Assembly: GCA_944386485.1 (NCBI GenBank)
Contig: CALXBG010000033.1
Coordinates: 1 to 35,379, forward strand
Origin: an uncultured Pygmaiobacter sp.
GTDB taxonomy: Bacteria; Bacillota; Clostridia; Oscillospirales; Ruminococcaceae
Direction: 5' to 3'
Length of the DNA: 35,379 bases
Shown: positions 6,603-14,001 of the stretch, in pieces
How positions within the stretch are numbered: position 1 is the first letter of the stretch
How the letters are laid out: every line of letters begins with the position of its first letter
The notes under the pieces: model-generated
What the model was told of the DNA's origin: nothing
The model's input: the letters and a program-made list of their open reading frames with translations, nothing else
The model's database searches: none
Program-made: the position numbers and the translations under genes

Positions 6603-8006
6603 TTGGCTAAGAAACCGGTCAAGATTACCGAGGTTGTGCTGCGCGACGCGCATCAGTCGCTGCTGGCCACCCGGATGACGACGGACGAGATGCGTCCCAT
6701 CCTGCCCGAAATGGACAAGATCAACTACTTCTCGGTCGAGTGCTGGGGCGGCGCGACCTTCGATTCCTGCATCCGTTTCCTGGATGAGGATCCCTGGGAC
6801 CGTCTGCGGATCCTGAGAAAAGAGCTGCCGCACCAGAAGCTGCAGATGCTCTTCCGCGGCCAGAACATGCTGGGCTATCGTCCCTACGCGGACGACGCGG
6901 TCGAGTACTTTGTCCGCAAGTCGGTTGCCAACGGCATCGACATCATCCGCATCTTTGATGCGCTGAACGATCCGCGCAACCTGCAGACCGCCATCAAGTC
7001 GGCCAACAAAGAGGGCGCGCATGTGCAGGGCTGCATCAGCTACACCCTCTCGCCGGTACACAACAACGAGTACTTCGCGGCCTATGCCAAGACCCTCGAG
7101 GAGATGGGCGCAGATTCCATCTGCATCAAGGACATGGCCGGCCTGCTGACCCCCTATGCCTGCTATGACCTGGTCAAGAAGCTCAAGGAGACCGTCAGCA
7201 TCCCCGTGGACATCCACAGCCACTACACCGCGGGTCTCGCTTCGATGTCCATCATCAAGGGCATCGAGGCGGGCGCCGACATCGTCGACACCGCGATGAG
7301 CCCGCTGGCGCTGGGCACCTCCCATATGCCCACCGAGAGCCTCGTGGCCGCGCTGCAGGGCACCGAGTATGACACCGGCCTTGACCTCAACCAGCTGAAT
7401 GTCGTGCGCGACTACTTCGCGAAACTGCGCGAGAAGTACATCGCGAACGGCCAGATCAGCCCGAAGTCGCTGGGCGTTGACGCTAACACCCTGCTGTATC
7501 AGGTGCCGGGCGGCATGTTCTCCAACATGCTCAAGCAGCTCAAGGACGCAGGCAAGGAGGATAAGCTGGACGAGGTTCTCGCCGAGATCCCCCGTGTGCG
7601 TGAGGACGCCGGTTATCCGCCGCTGGTCACCCCGACCAGCCAGATCGTCGGCACCCAGGCGGTCTTCAACGTCATCATGGGCGAGCGGTACAAGATGGTC
7701 ACCAAGGAGTTCAAGGGCCTGGTGCACGGCGATTACGGCAAGACCCCCGCGCCGATCAGCGAGGAGTTCACCAAGCGGATCCTGGGCGACGAGCAGCCGA
7801 TCACCTGCCGCTTTGCCGACCTGCTCGAGCCTGAGATGGAGAAGCTGAAGGCCGAGGCCGCCAAGTGGTCGATCCAGGAGGAGGACGTGCTGACCTACGC
7901 GATGTTCCCGCAGGTCGCGCCCAAGTTCTTCGAGAAGCGCAACCAGAAGATGGTTGGCATCGACGGCGACCACGTCGATATGGCAAACAAGTCTCATCCG
8001 GTCTGA
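6603..8006 (+). CDS. Pyruvate/oxaloacetate carboxyltransferase subunit (5S / OadA-like, no biotin domain)
   Basis: A 467-residue TIM-barrel carboxyltransferase of the pyruvate carboxylase/OadA family. Metal-site residues are intact: Asp15 in LRDAHQSL, the Lys176 expected to be carbamylated in IKDMAGL, and His205/His207 in DIHSHYTAG. It ends without the biotinyl domain that full-length OadA (about 590 residues) carries, because the carrier is a separate gene just upstream. The start is TTG, supported by GGAGGTGA 6 bases before it. It should move CO2 between carboxybiotin and pyruvate/oxaloacetate. With the 12S-like and 1.3S-like genes it completes a set that looks like methylmalonyl-CoA:pyruvate transcarboxylase. 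No membrane beta subunit for a sodium-pumping decarboxylase is in the window. Confidence 0.88.
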   Translation: MAKKPVKITEVVLRDAHQSLLATRMTTDEMRPILPEMDKINYFSVECWGGATFDSCIRFLDEDPWDRLRILRKELPHQKLQMLFRGQNMLGYRPYADDAVEYFVRKSVANGIDIIRIFDALNDPRNLQTAIKSANKEGAHVQGCISYTLSPVHNNEYFAAYAKTLEEMGADSICIKDMAGLLTPYACYDLVKKLKETVSIPVDIHSHYTAGLASMSIIKGIEAGADIVDTAMSPLALGTSHMPTESLVAALQGTEYDTGLDLNQLNVVRDYFAKLREKYIANGQISPKSLGVDANTLLYQVPGGMFSNMLKQLKDAGKEDKLDEVLAEIPRVREDAGYPPLVTPTSQIVGTQAVFNVIMGERYKMVTKEFKGLVHGDYGKTPAPISEEFTKRILGDEQPITCRFADLLEPEMEKLKAEAAKWSIQEEDVLTYAMFPQVAPKFFEKRNQKMVGIDGDHVDMANKSHPV

Positions 8007-8037
8007 TTCTGGAGACTTGACGAAAAGTTAAAAGCGA

Positions 8038-8353
8038 AGAAAACAGGCGGACAGGGGCGCGGTGACGCAAGAAAACGACGGTTCTGCCGTAGAATTTTGG
8101 TGTATAAAGCACTCAGAGCGGCTCCCCAAGCCACCAAGGCTTGGGGGGCCGTTCTTCGCACTTTCTCCATCCAAAATTCTGGGGCAGAACTGCATGCACC
8201 GTAAAGAGGCCGATTTTGATGCGGGTGCAAGAAAAAACACCGAAGGCACCCTTGGTGGTTGTCGAGGTGGTTTGACGTCGCAGCCGCGCAAAAGTGGCCC
8301 CTTTACGGCGTCGTTTTCTTACGACACCGCGCCTGGTGTCCGCCTGTTTTTCT
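8038..8353. repeat. 316-bp nested inverted-repeat element, three-way junction (MITE-like or structured RNA)
   Basis: The space between 8007 and 8436 holds no convincing gene but an elaborate fold. The outer arms 8038-8080 and 8309-8353 are near-perfect inverted repeats. Directly inside, 8081-8100 pairs with 8171-8190 (18 of 20) and is capped by a hairpin 8120-8132/8138-8150. After the 8-base palindrome TGCATGCA (8191-8198), 8199-8211 pairs with 8296-8308 (12 of 13). That helix continues through weaker pairing (8214-8224 with 8284-8293) and holds a hairpin at 8236-8260. The helices abut with almost no unpaired bases. TAAAA occurs at both flanks (8029-8033, 8353-8357), a possible but weak target duplication. 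The T-rich end of the right arm could also terminate the upstream operon. Confidence 0.8.
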
Positions 8354-8436
8354 AAAATTTAGTCCGCGAAAACTGTAAGACAAGCGCGTGGTATTTCGTA
8401 TCTTATGTTACCGAACAGCGAAAAGGGGTGCAGGGG

Positions 8437-9768
8437 TTGAAAAAGATAGGCTGTCTGTTGGCGATTCTGGCGATCTGTGCGGCGGTGCTGGGAACGGTGT
8501 CCGCCGCCGAGGCAACCGCGGCAGAGATCGCCCCGCAGGTAACCGATGAAGCGGGCAACCGCTATGGGGCGCTGGAGGACAAAAACCGGAACTCCAAACT
8601 GGAGCTCTCCGCCCAGACCCTCACCATCACCGCCGATGAGCGGTTTTACGGCGTCTATCTGATCTGGGATCAGCCGCCCGGAGCCTGGAGCGGCGCGGCC
8701 GACGGGACCGCGGTCTCGGGTGGGGAGAATGGCTTTCTGCACGAGTATGTCCCGCTGGAATCGGGCTGCAATACCCTTACAATTACCCCGCAGGCGGGCG
8801 CGCTCTGCTGTGACATCTACCTGTTCGGCGCAGGGGAGCTGCCCGACTGGGTGCAGCGCTGGCAGCCGCCGCTTGAGGATGCAGACCTGCTGTTGCTGCC
8901 CACCCACGCGGATGATGAGCACCTTTATTTCGGCGGTGCGATGCCCTATTACGCGGGCGAGCTGCAAAAGAAGGTGCAGGTGGTCTACTTTACGAATCAT
9001 TGGGCGGAGCCCTACCGGCCCCACGAGCTGCTGGACGGCCTCTGGACGGTCGGGGTCACCGCCTATCCGGTCTTTTCCGACGTCGTCGACCGGTACGCGG
9101 ATTCCATCGAACAGGCGCGGGCGATGGTCGGCGAGGAAGAGGGGATCGCCTTTCAGGTCGAGCAGCTGCGCCGGTTCAAGCCCGAGGTGGTGATCGGCCA
9201 CGACCTTAACGGCGAGTATGGGCATGGGATGCACAAGTTCAACGCCTACACGCTGCAACAGGCGCTGGAGCTCTCGGGCGACCCGCAGCAGTTCCCCGAC
9301 AGCGCGGCGCAGTACGGGGTCTGGGAGGTGCCAAAGGCCTATCTGCACCTCTACCCGGAGAATCAGATCACGATGGACTGGGATGTTCCGCTTGAGCGGT
9401 TTGAGGGGAAGACTGCCCTCGAGATGGCGGTGCTGGGCTTTGCCGAGCATCGCTCCCAGCAGACCTATTTCAAGGTGGAGGATTTCGGTCCCTACGACTG
9501 CCGTCTGTTCGGGCTCTGCCACAGCACCGTCGGAGCGGATGTGCAGGGCGGCGATTTCTTTGAAAATCTCGCCGCGGAGGACTATTCCGACTATGTCGCG
9601 CCGACCCCCACGCCGACCCCGACGCCGGCTGCCACCCCGCAGCCGACCGGTCAGCCCGAACCGCCCAAGAAAGACGGGAATGAAATAAACTGGATGCTCC
9701 CGGCAGCCGCGGCGCTTGTGGTTTTAGGGGCGGCGGTGCTGTTTGTTTACCGGCGAAACAGAAGATAA
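8437..9768 (+). CDS. Secreted, membrane-anchored PIG-L family deacetylase-like protein
   Basis: About 443 residues. An N-terminal signal peptide (hydrophobic core to about residue 20, Ala-rich cleavage region) is followed by a beta-rich region to about 140. The PIG-L/LmbE domain comes next, with H157-A-D-D-E and a second His-containing block from H255 (HDLNGEYGHGMH). Near the C-terminus there is a Thr-Pro repeat linker, one transmembrane helix and a basic tail, so the enzyme domain faces outside. PIG-L enzymes are zinc-dependent N-deacetylases of GlcNAc-type sugars; the substrate here is unknown. The start is taken as TTG at 8437, 8 bases after AAGGGG; the GTG at 8428 abuts that site. It leads an operon with the next two genes. 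Confidence 0.78.
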   Translation: MKKIGCLLAILAICAAVLGTVSAAEATAAEIAPQVTDEAGNRYGALEDKNRNSKLELSAQTLTITADERFYGVYLIWDQPPGAWSGAADGTAVSGGENGFLHEYVPLESGCNTLTITPQAGALCCDIYLFGAGELPDWVQRWQPPLEDADLLLLPTHADDEHLYFGGAMPYYAGELQKKVQVVYFTNHWAEPYRPHELLDGLWTVGVTAYPVFSDVVDRYADSIEQARAMVGEEEGIAFQVEQLRRFKPEVVIGHDLNGEYGHGMHKFNAYTLQQALELSGDPQQFPDSAAQYGVWEVPKAYLHLYPENQITMDWDVPLERFEGKTALEMAVLGFAEHRSQQTYFKVEDFGPYDCRLFGLCHSTVGADVQGGDFFENLAAEDYSDYVAPTPTPTPTPAATPQPTGQPEPPKKDGNEINWMLPAAAALVVLGAAVLFVYRRNRR

Positions 9769-9804
9769 AATTTGTCCCGCGCTGCGTCAGAAGGAGAAGA
9801 GCGG

Positions 9805-10863
9805 ATGAGCGATAATCAGGAAAAGAGAATCTGGAAAGCGGGTGAGATACAGCCCGCCGCACCGGCACATGCAGCGAAGAACCAGCGACCGCGCAAGCGG
9901 CACCCGGTGCGGGGCTTCTTTGCGGTGCTCGGCAGCCTGCTCGCGCTGCTGCTGATCGCCTTTTTTGGCGCGACCACCATCGTCTGCCTCGGCCCCTCGC
10001 CGGCGGCGCGGGATCTCTTTGTGAATACCGTGATGGAGACCAGCGCGGCAAAGTTTCTCGCGCGGATCTATTTTTCCGAGCAGGAGATTGACGAGATCCT
10101 CGCCCGCAATGCGGTGCAGGACGATCAGGCGGTGACCGAGACGGTCGACTTCGAGGAGTCGGACGACGCGGAGGAAACCCCCGACATCGAACTGGTCGAC
10201 GTCTCGGGCGCGACCTTCAAGGGCAAGATGCTGATCGTCAAGGATCCCTCCCGGGTAACCCTCGCGGTTGCCCCGACCTTTGATCCCGAGGTTGCGGGGC
10301 TGCGGGTGGAGGAGTTTGCCGAGCGCAATGACGCCATCGCCGCGATCAACGGCGGCGGCTTTCTCGACGAGGGCGGGGTCGGCAAGGGCGGTATGCCGCT
10401 GGGCCTGGTCATCAAGGACGGCAAGCTGCTCAACGGCGGGATGGATACCCGCAGCTCGATCGTCGGCTTTGACAACGAGAACCACCTGATCGTCGGCAAC
10501 CTGTCCGGGCGGGAGTGCCTGGAGCGGGGCATCCGGGACGCGGTCGCCTTTGGCCCTGCTTTCATCGTCAACGGTGAGCCGATGGAGGTCGCCGGTTCGG
10601 GCGGCGGGCTGAACCCGCGCACCGTGCTCGGCCAGCGGGCGGACGGCGCGGTGCTGATGCTGGTCATCGACGGCCGGCAGGCCCACAGCATCGGCGCGAC
10701 CTATAAGGACTGCATCGATGTGATGCTGGAATACGGCGCGATCAATGCGGGCAATCTGGACGGCGGCTCCTCCAGCATGCTGGTCTATGAGGGCGAGGTA
10801 CAGAATATCTGCGCCTCCCTCTACGGTTCCCGCCCGCTGCCCACAGCGTTTATCGTGAAATAG
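9805..10863 (+). CDS. Phosphodiester glycosidase family protein (NAGPA domain)
   Basis: A 352-residue type II membrane protein: a basic cytoplasmic N-terminus, one transmembrane helix at about 36-60, an acidic spacer, then a NAGPA-type domain. Recognisable pieces are AAINGGGF, GMPLGLVIKDGKLLN, RTVLGQRADGAVLMLVIDGR and NAGNLDGGSSSMLVYEGE. The family includes N-acetylglucosamine-1-phosphodiester alpha-N-acetylglucosaminidase and proteins near exopolysaccharide genes. Here it probably acts on a cell-surface glycopolymer, but the substrate is not inferable. AAGGAG lies 8 bases before the chosen ATG; the in-frame TTG at 9772 has no such site. Its neighbour with a sugar deacetylase fold supports a joint role at the surface. 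Confidence 0.82.
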   Translation: MSDNQEKRIWKAGEIQPAAPAHAAKNQRPRKRHPVRGFFAVLGSLLALLLIAFFGATTIVCLGPSPAARDLFVNTVMETSAAKFLARIYFSEQEIDEILARNAVQDDQAVTETVDFEESDDAEETPDIELVDVSGATFKGKMLIVKDPSRVTLAVAPTFDPEVAGLRVEEFAERNDAIAAINGGGFLDEGGVGKGGMPLGLVIKDGKLLNGGMDTRSSIVGFDNENHLIVGNLSGRECLERGIRDAVAFGPAFIVNGEPMEVAGSGGGLNPRTVLGQRADGAVLMLVIDGRQAHSIGATYKDCIDVMLEYGAINAGNLDGGSSSMLVYEGEVQNICASLYGSRPLPTAFIVK

Positions 10864-10874
10864 GAGGACGGCGG

Positions 10875-11912
10875 ATGAAAACAAAAAGCAAATTCAGAAA
10901 GGGTCTTGCCGTCTTCTGGCTGCTCTCCCTCGCGGCGATCGCGGTCGGGCTGGGCTGGCTCTGGGTGCGGCTCGATGCCTACGAGGCGACCACCCCCGAG
11001 GCGGCGGTGCGCCAGTATCTGAAACGGGTCGAACAGGGCGATTGGAATACCCTGGTGGCGGAATCCGACTTCACCCCGACCGCGCTGGTCACCGAGGAGG
11101 ATTACATCGCCTGGCTGAAAGAGAAGTATGCCGACCTGCCGCAGGAGACCTCGCTGGTTCGCACCGGTGAAAAGGCGGGCAGCGTCTACCTGCTCAAGGA
11201 CAAGGAGGGCAAGGAGATCGCAAAGCTCGAGCTGACCGACGCGCCGGAGGGGGAGAAGCTTGCCTACCGGGTCCAGACCCAGACAGCCGCGATTGACCCC
11301 TTTGCGATCGAGGCGCCGCAGGGGGCAAAGGTGCTGGTCAACGGCAGGCCGCTGCCCGAGTCGGCGCTCGCGCAGAGCGCCCCGGCGCAGGGGTATGAGG
11401 AGCTGCCGGAGGGCTATACCGCGCCGCAGCTGCTGCGGTATGAGCTGGAAGGGCTGTTGCAGGAGCCGCAGGTGACGGTGCCGGAGGGCTATCAGGTCCG
11501 CAGATCACAGCAGGGCAAAAAGACGGTCTATGAGGTGACCGGTGTGCCCGCCCCCGAACTGGAGGAGGAGTGCCTCTCGCTGGCACAGCAGGTGGCCAAG
11601 ACCTATGCGGCCTTTGTCACCACCGACGCCACCCGGACCCAGCTCAACGCCTACCTGCTGCCCGGTACCCCGTTTTACAAGGCAATGCAGCAGTTTTACA
11701 ACGGCTGGTATGTCGAGCACACCGGCTATGACTACCGGAACATCGACTGTACCGAGCTTGAGAGCGCCGGGGAAAATGCCTTTTCGGTCCGGGTTTCCTT
11801 TGACTATGTCGTGCTGCGGGGCAGCAAGGAGCACCTGTATCCCAGCGATTACCGGCTGTTCTTCCTCAAAACCGACGCGGGCTGGAAACTGACCCGGCTG
11901 GATACCCTGTGA
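10875..11912 (+). CDS. Membrane-anchored extracytoplasmic protein of unknown function
   Basis: A 345-residue protein with a basic N-terminus, one transmembrane segment at about 11-31 and a large external part. The segment TPEAAVRQYLKRVEQGDWNTL near residue 40 resembles the start of NTF2-like or lipoprotein-type domains. The C-terminal part (TTDATRTQLNAYLLPGTPFYKAM to DYRLFFLKTDAGWKLTRLDTL) resembles another NTF2-like unit. I do not recognise a named family. It follows the NAGPA gene by 11 bases with a strong AGGAGG and is the last gene of the surface operon. It may be a structural or substrate-binding partner of the two enzymes. Confidence 0.75.
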   Translation: MKTKSKFRKGLAVFWLLSLAAIAVGLGWLWVRLDAYEATTPEAAVRQYLKRVEQGDWNTLVAESDFTPTALVTEEDYIAWLKEKYADLPQETSLVRTGEKAGSVYLLKDKEGKEIAKLELTDAPEGEKLAYRVQTQTAAIDPFAIEAPQGAKVLVNGRPLPESALAQSAPAQGYEELPEGYTAPQLLRYELEGLLQEPQVTVPEGYQVRRSQQGKKTVYEVTGVPAPELEEECLSLAQQVAKTYAAFVTTDATRTQLNAYLLPGTPFYKAMQQFYNGWYVEHTGYDYRNIDCTELESAGENAFSVRVSFDYVVLRGSKEHLYPSDYRLFFLKTDAGWKLTRLDTL

Positions 11913-11917
11913 GGGGT

Positions 11918-11946
11918 TTGACGGGCGGGATAAAACCTGATATAAT
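11918..11946 (+). promoter_or_regulatory. Sigma-A promoter of the T-box-cysS unit
   Basis: TTGACG (11918-11923), a 17-bp spacer and a perfect TATAAT (11941-11946). It begins 6 bases after the stop codon of the preceding gene and about 45 bases before the T-box stem I. Confidence 0.85.
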
Positions 11947-11971
11947 GGGCAAATACAAGAGCAGATGCGAT

Positions 11972-12241
11972 GGCGCGCACAGCGCGCCGGCACCGGGAGA
12001 AGTAACGGCAAAGCGGGCAGACAGAGAGGGCGCGCGGTGCGGGGAAACCCGTACAGCTGGGAGCGCGCCTTGCCTTGCCGCCGCGAAATGCACCCGGCAG
12101 CACGGGCGGTGAGCGGGAGTTTTCCCGGGTAGCCGTCTGCGGCCGCCCCCGTTATCAAGGGCTAAGAGTGAAAAACCGAAGTGGAACCGCGGTGTGATAT
12201 CGCCTTCGTCTGTCCCAAAGGGGCAGGCGGGGGCGTTTTTT
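11972..12241 (+). promoter_or_regulatory. Cysteine T-box leader of cysS
   Basis: A tRNA-sensing leader controlling cysS transcription. A small GC hairpin (11972-11988) comes first. Stem I has its base helix CCGGG (11993-11997) with CCCGG (12093-12097) and an inner helix 12006-12011 with 12075-12080. Between them is the specifier loop, with AGTAA on one side and the codon TGC (Cys) at 12089-12091 on the other. The T-box bulge TGGAACC (12182-12188) sits in an antiterminator formed by CGAAG/CTTCG (12177-12181, 12204-12208) and GCG/CGC. The UGGA pairs with a tRNA ending in UCCA, which fits tRNA-Cys (discriminator U73). The competing terminator is at 12201-12241. Both the codon and the acceptor match point to cysteine, agreeing with the gene downstream. 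Confidence 0.93.
12201..12241 (+). terminator. Regulated terminator of the cysS T-box
   Basis: A stem 12201-12216 with 12221-12235 (including G-T pairs and one bulge), the 4-base loop AAAG, and six T residues. The left arm shares 12201-12208 with the antiterminator, so the two folds are mutually exclusive, as a T-box requires. Confidence 0.85.
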
Positions 12242-12280
12242 GTGCCCGGTCTTCGGCAGCTTTGAAAGGAAATGAGTAAA

Positions 12281-13672
12281 ATGGAACACATGAAGATCTT
12301 CAACACCATGACCCGGCAGAAAGAGGAGTTTATCCCGCTCAAGGAGGGGGAGTACCGGATCTACGTCTGCGGCCCCACCGTCTACAACTTCATCCACATG
12401 GGCAATGCGCGGCCGGTCTGCGTCTTTGACACGCTGCGCCGCTATCTTGAATACCGGGGCAACCGGGTGCTCTATGTCTCGAATATCACCGACATCGACG
12501 ACAAGATCATCAAGAAGGCGAATGAGGAGGGCACCACCTATGATGTGATCGCCCGCCGGTATGAGGAGGAGTATTTCAAGGATTGCCGTGGACTCAACGT
12601 CAAGCCGGCCACCGCCCACCCCCGTGCGACTGAACACATCGACGAGATTCAGGCGATCATCGCCGACCTGATCGAAAAAGGCTATGCGTACCCGACCGAG
12701 AATGGGGACGTCTACTTCCGCACCCGCAAGGATGAGCACTACGGCAAGCTGTCCCACCAGCCGCTCGAGGATCTTGAGAGCGGCGCACGGATCGCGGTCG
12801 GCGAGATCAAGGAGGATCCGCTCGACTTCGCGGTCTGGAAAGGCTCAAAGCCCGGTGAGCCCGCTTGGGATTCCCCCTGGGGCCCCGGCCGCCCCGGCTG
12901 GCACATCGAGTGCTCGGCGATGGCCCGCCGCCATCTGGGCGACACCATCGACCTGCATTGCGGCGGAGTGGATCTGGTCTTCCCGCATCATGAGAATGAG
13001 ATTGCCCAGTCCGAGTGCGCCAACGGCTGCACCTTTGCGCGGTACTGGATGCACAATGGCTTCTTGAACATCGACAACCGCAAGATGAGCAAGAGTCTGA
13101 ATAACTTTTTCACGGTGCGGGATGTCGCCGCCGAGGTCGGGTACGAGCCGATCCGGTTCTTCCTGCTCAGCGGCCACTACCGCAGCCCGATCAACTACAC
13201 CCGTGAGGTCGTTGAGAGCTGCAAGGCCAGCCTTGAGCGGCTGTACACCTGCCGCGACAACCTCGATTTCGCGATCGCTCACGCCGAGGGCAGCGACGAC
13301 GCGCTGACCGGTAAGGCGGCCGAGGCGCAGCAGAAGTTTATCGCGGCGATGGACGACGACCTGAACACCGCCGACGCGATCGCCGCGGTCTTTGAGCTGG
13401 CGCGGGAGATCAACACCCTGTCGGCACAGTCCTCCCGCGCGGCGCTCGAGCAGGCGGCCAAGACCTTTGACGAGCTGACCGGGGTGCTGGGCCTGCTCTA
13501 CAACCGGGAGAAGGACGAGGTCCCTGAGAAGGTAAAGCAGCTGGCAGAGGAGCGCGCAGCCGCCCGCAAGGAGAAGAACTGGGCCCGGGCGGACGCGATT
13601 CGGGATGAGCTGGCGTCGATGGGCTACGCGGTGGAGGATACCGCAAACGGACCCAAGATCGTCAAGAAATAA
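12281..13672 (+). CDS. cysS: Cysteinyl-tRNA synthetase
   Basis: A class I aminoacyl-tRNA synthetase that charges tRNA-Cys. It has the HIGH-type motif HMGN within CGPTVYNFIHMGNARP, the VSNITDIDDKII segment, the GWHIECSAM motif and KMSKS in NRKMSKSLNN. The C-terminal DALR-type helical domain follows and ends in the usual lysine-rich tail. About 463 residues is normal. I place the start at the ATG at 12281, 10 bases after AAAGGA; the upstream ATG at 12272 is only one base from that site. Expression is controlled by the Cys T-box immediately upstream, so it should rise when cysteine is short. Confidence 0.95.
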   Translation: MEHMKIFNTMTRQKEEFIPLKEGEYRIYVCGPTVYNFIHMGNARPVCVFDTLRRYLEYRGNRVLYVSNITDIDDKIIKKANEEGTTYDVIARRYEEEYFKDCRGLNVKPATAHPRATEHIDEIQAIIADLIEKGYAYPTENGDVYFRTRKDEHYGKLSHQPLEDLESGARIAVGEIKEDPLDFAVWKGSKPGEPAWDSPWGPGRPGWHIECSAMARRHLGDTIDLHCGGVDLVFPHHENEIAQSECANGCTFARYWMHNGFLNIDNRKMSKSLNNFFTVRDVAAEVGYEPIRFFLLSGHYRSPINYTREVVESCKASLERLYTCRDNLDFAIAHAEGSDDALTGKAAEAQQKFIAAMDDDLNTADAIAAVFELAREINTLSAQSSRAALEQAAKTFDELTGVLGLLYNREKDEVPEKVKQLAEERAAARKEKNWARADAIRDELASMGYAVEDTANGPKIVKK

Positions 13673-13690
13673 CACAGAGAGAGGCAGACC

Positions 13691-13936
13691 ATGCGGATTG
13701 ACAAATACCTGAAGGTCTCCCGGCTGATCAAGCGGCGCACCGTCGCCAATGAGGTGGCGGACGCGGGCCGGATCACGGTCAACGGCCGTCCGGTCAAGGC
13801 GAGCTACGCGGTCAAGGAGGGGGACATCATCGAGGTGCAGTTTGGCCCCAAACCGCTGCGGGTCAAGGTGACCAGCGTGGACCAGCCGACCGGCAAGGAT
13901 CTGGCGCGGGAGATGTACCTCGTGCTCGAGGATTAA
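13691..13936 (+). CDS. rqcP: RqcP (YabO), S4-domain ribosome quality-control factor
   Basis: An 81-residue protein that is almost entirely one S4 RNA-binding domain (MRIDKYLKVSRLIKRRTVANEVADAGRI and so on), closely matching Bacillus subtilis YabO/RqcP in length and sequence. RqcP works with RqcH on obstructed 50S subunits to support C-terminal alanine tailing of stalled nascent chains. It follows cysS by 18 bases and is then closed off by a strong bidirectional terminator. In Bacillus yabO is followed by yabP; here the MFS gene lies between them. Confidence 0.92.
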   Translation: MRIDKYLKVSRLIKRRTVANEVADAGRITVNGRPVKASYAVKEGDIIEVQFGPKPLRVKVTSVDQPTGKDLAREMYLVLED

Positions 13937-13951
13937 AAGAGAACACAGACA

Positions 13952-13992
13952 AAAGCGGACAGGAGCCTTGAGAGTTCCTGTCCGCTTTGTTC
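13952..13992. terminator. Bidirectional terminator between rqcP and the MFS gene
   Basis: A perfect 13-bp stem (13952-13964 with 13976-13988) with an 11-base loop. T-rich sequence follows on the plus strand (TTTGTTCT) and also on the minus strand (TTTTGTCTGTG). It ends the cysS-rqcP unit and the convergent MFS gene. Confidence 0.88.
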
Positions 13993-14001
13993 TGCAATGA
14001 T

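Noticed and set aside
6216-7997. Long minus-strand open frame (593 codons) opposite the biotin carrier and 5S-like genes
   Set aside because: It is an antisense shadow of two well-identified genes, with no ribosome-binding site and no domain.
8062-8355. A 97-residue plus-strand open frame, and two minus-strand frames, inside the intergenic element
   Set aside because: None has a ribosome-binding site or a recognisable domain, and all coincide with the nested inverted repeats, which create open frames on both strands.
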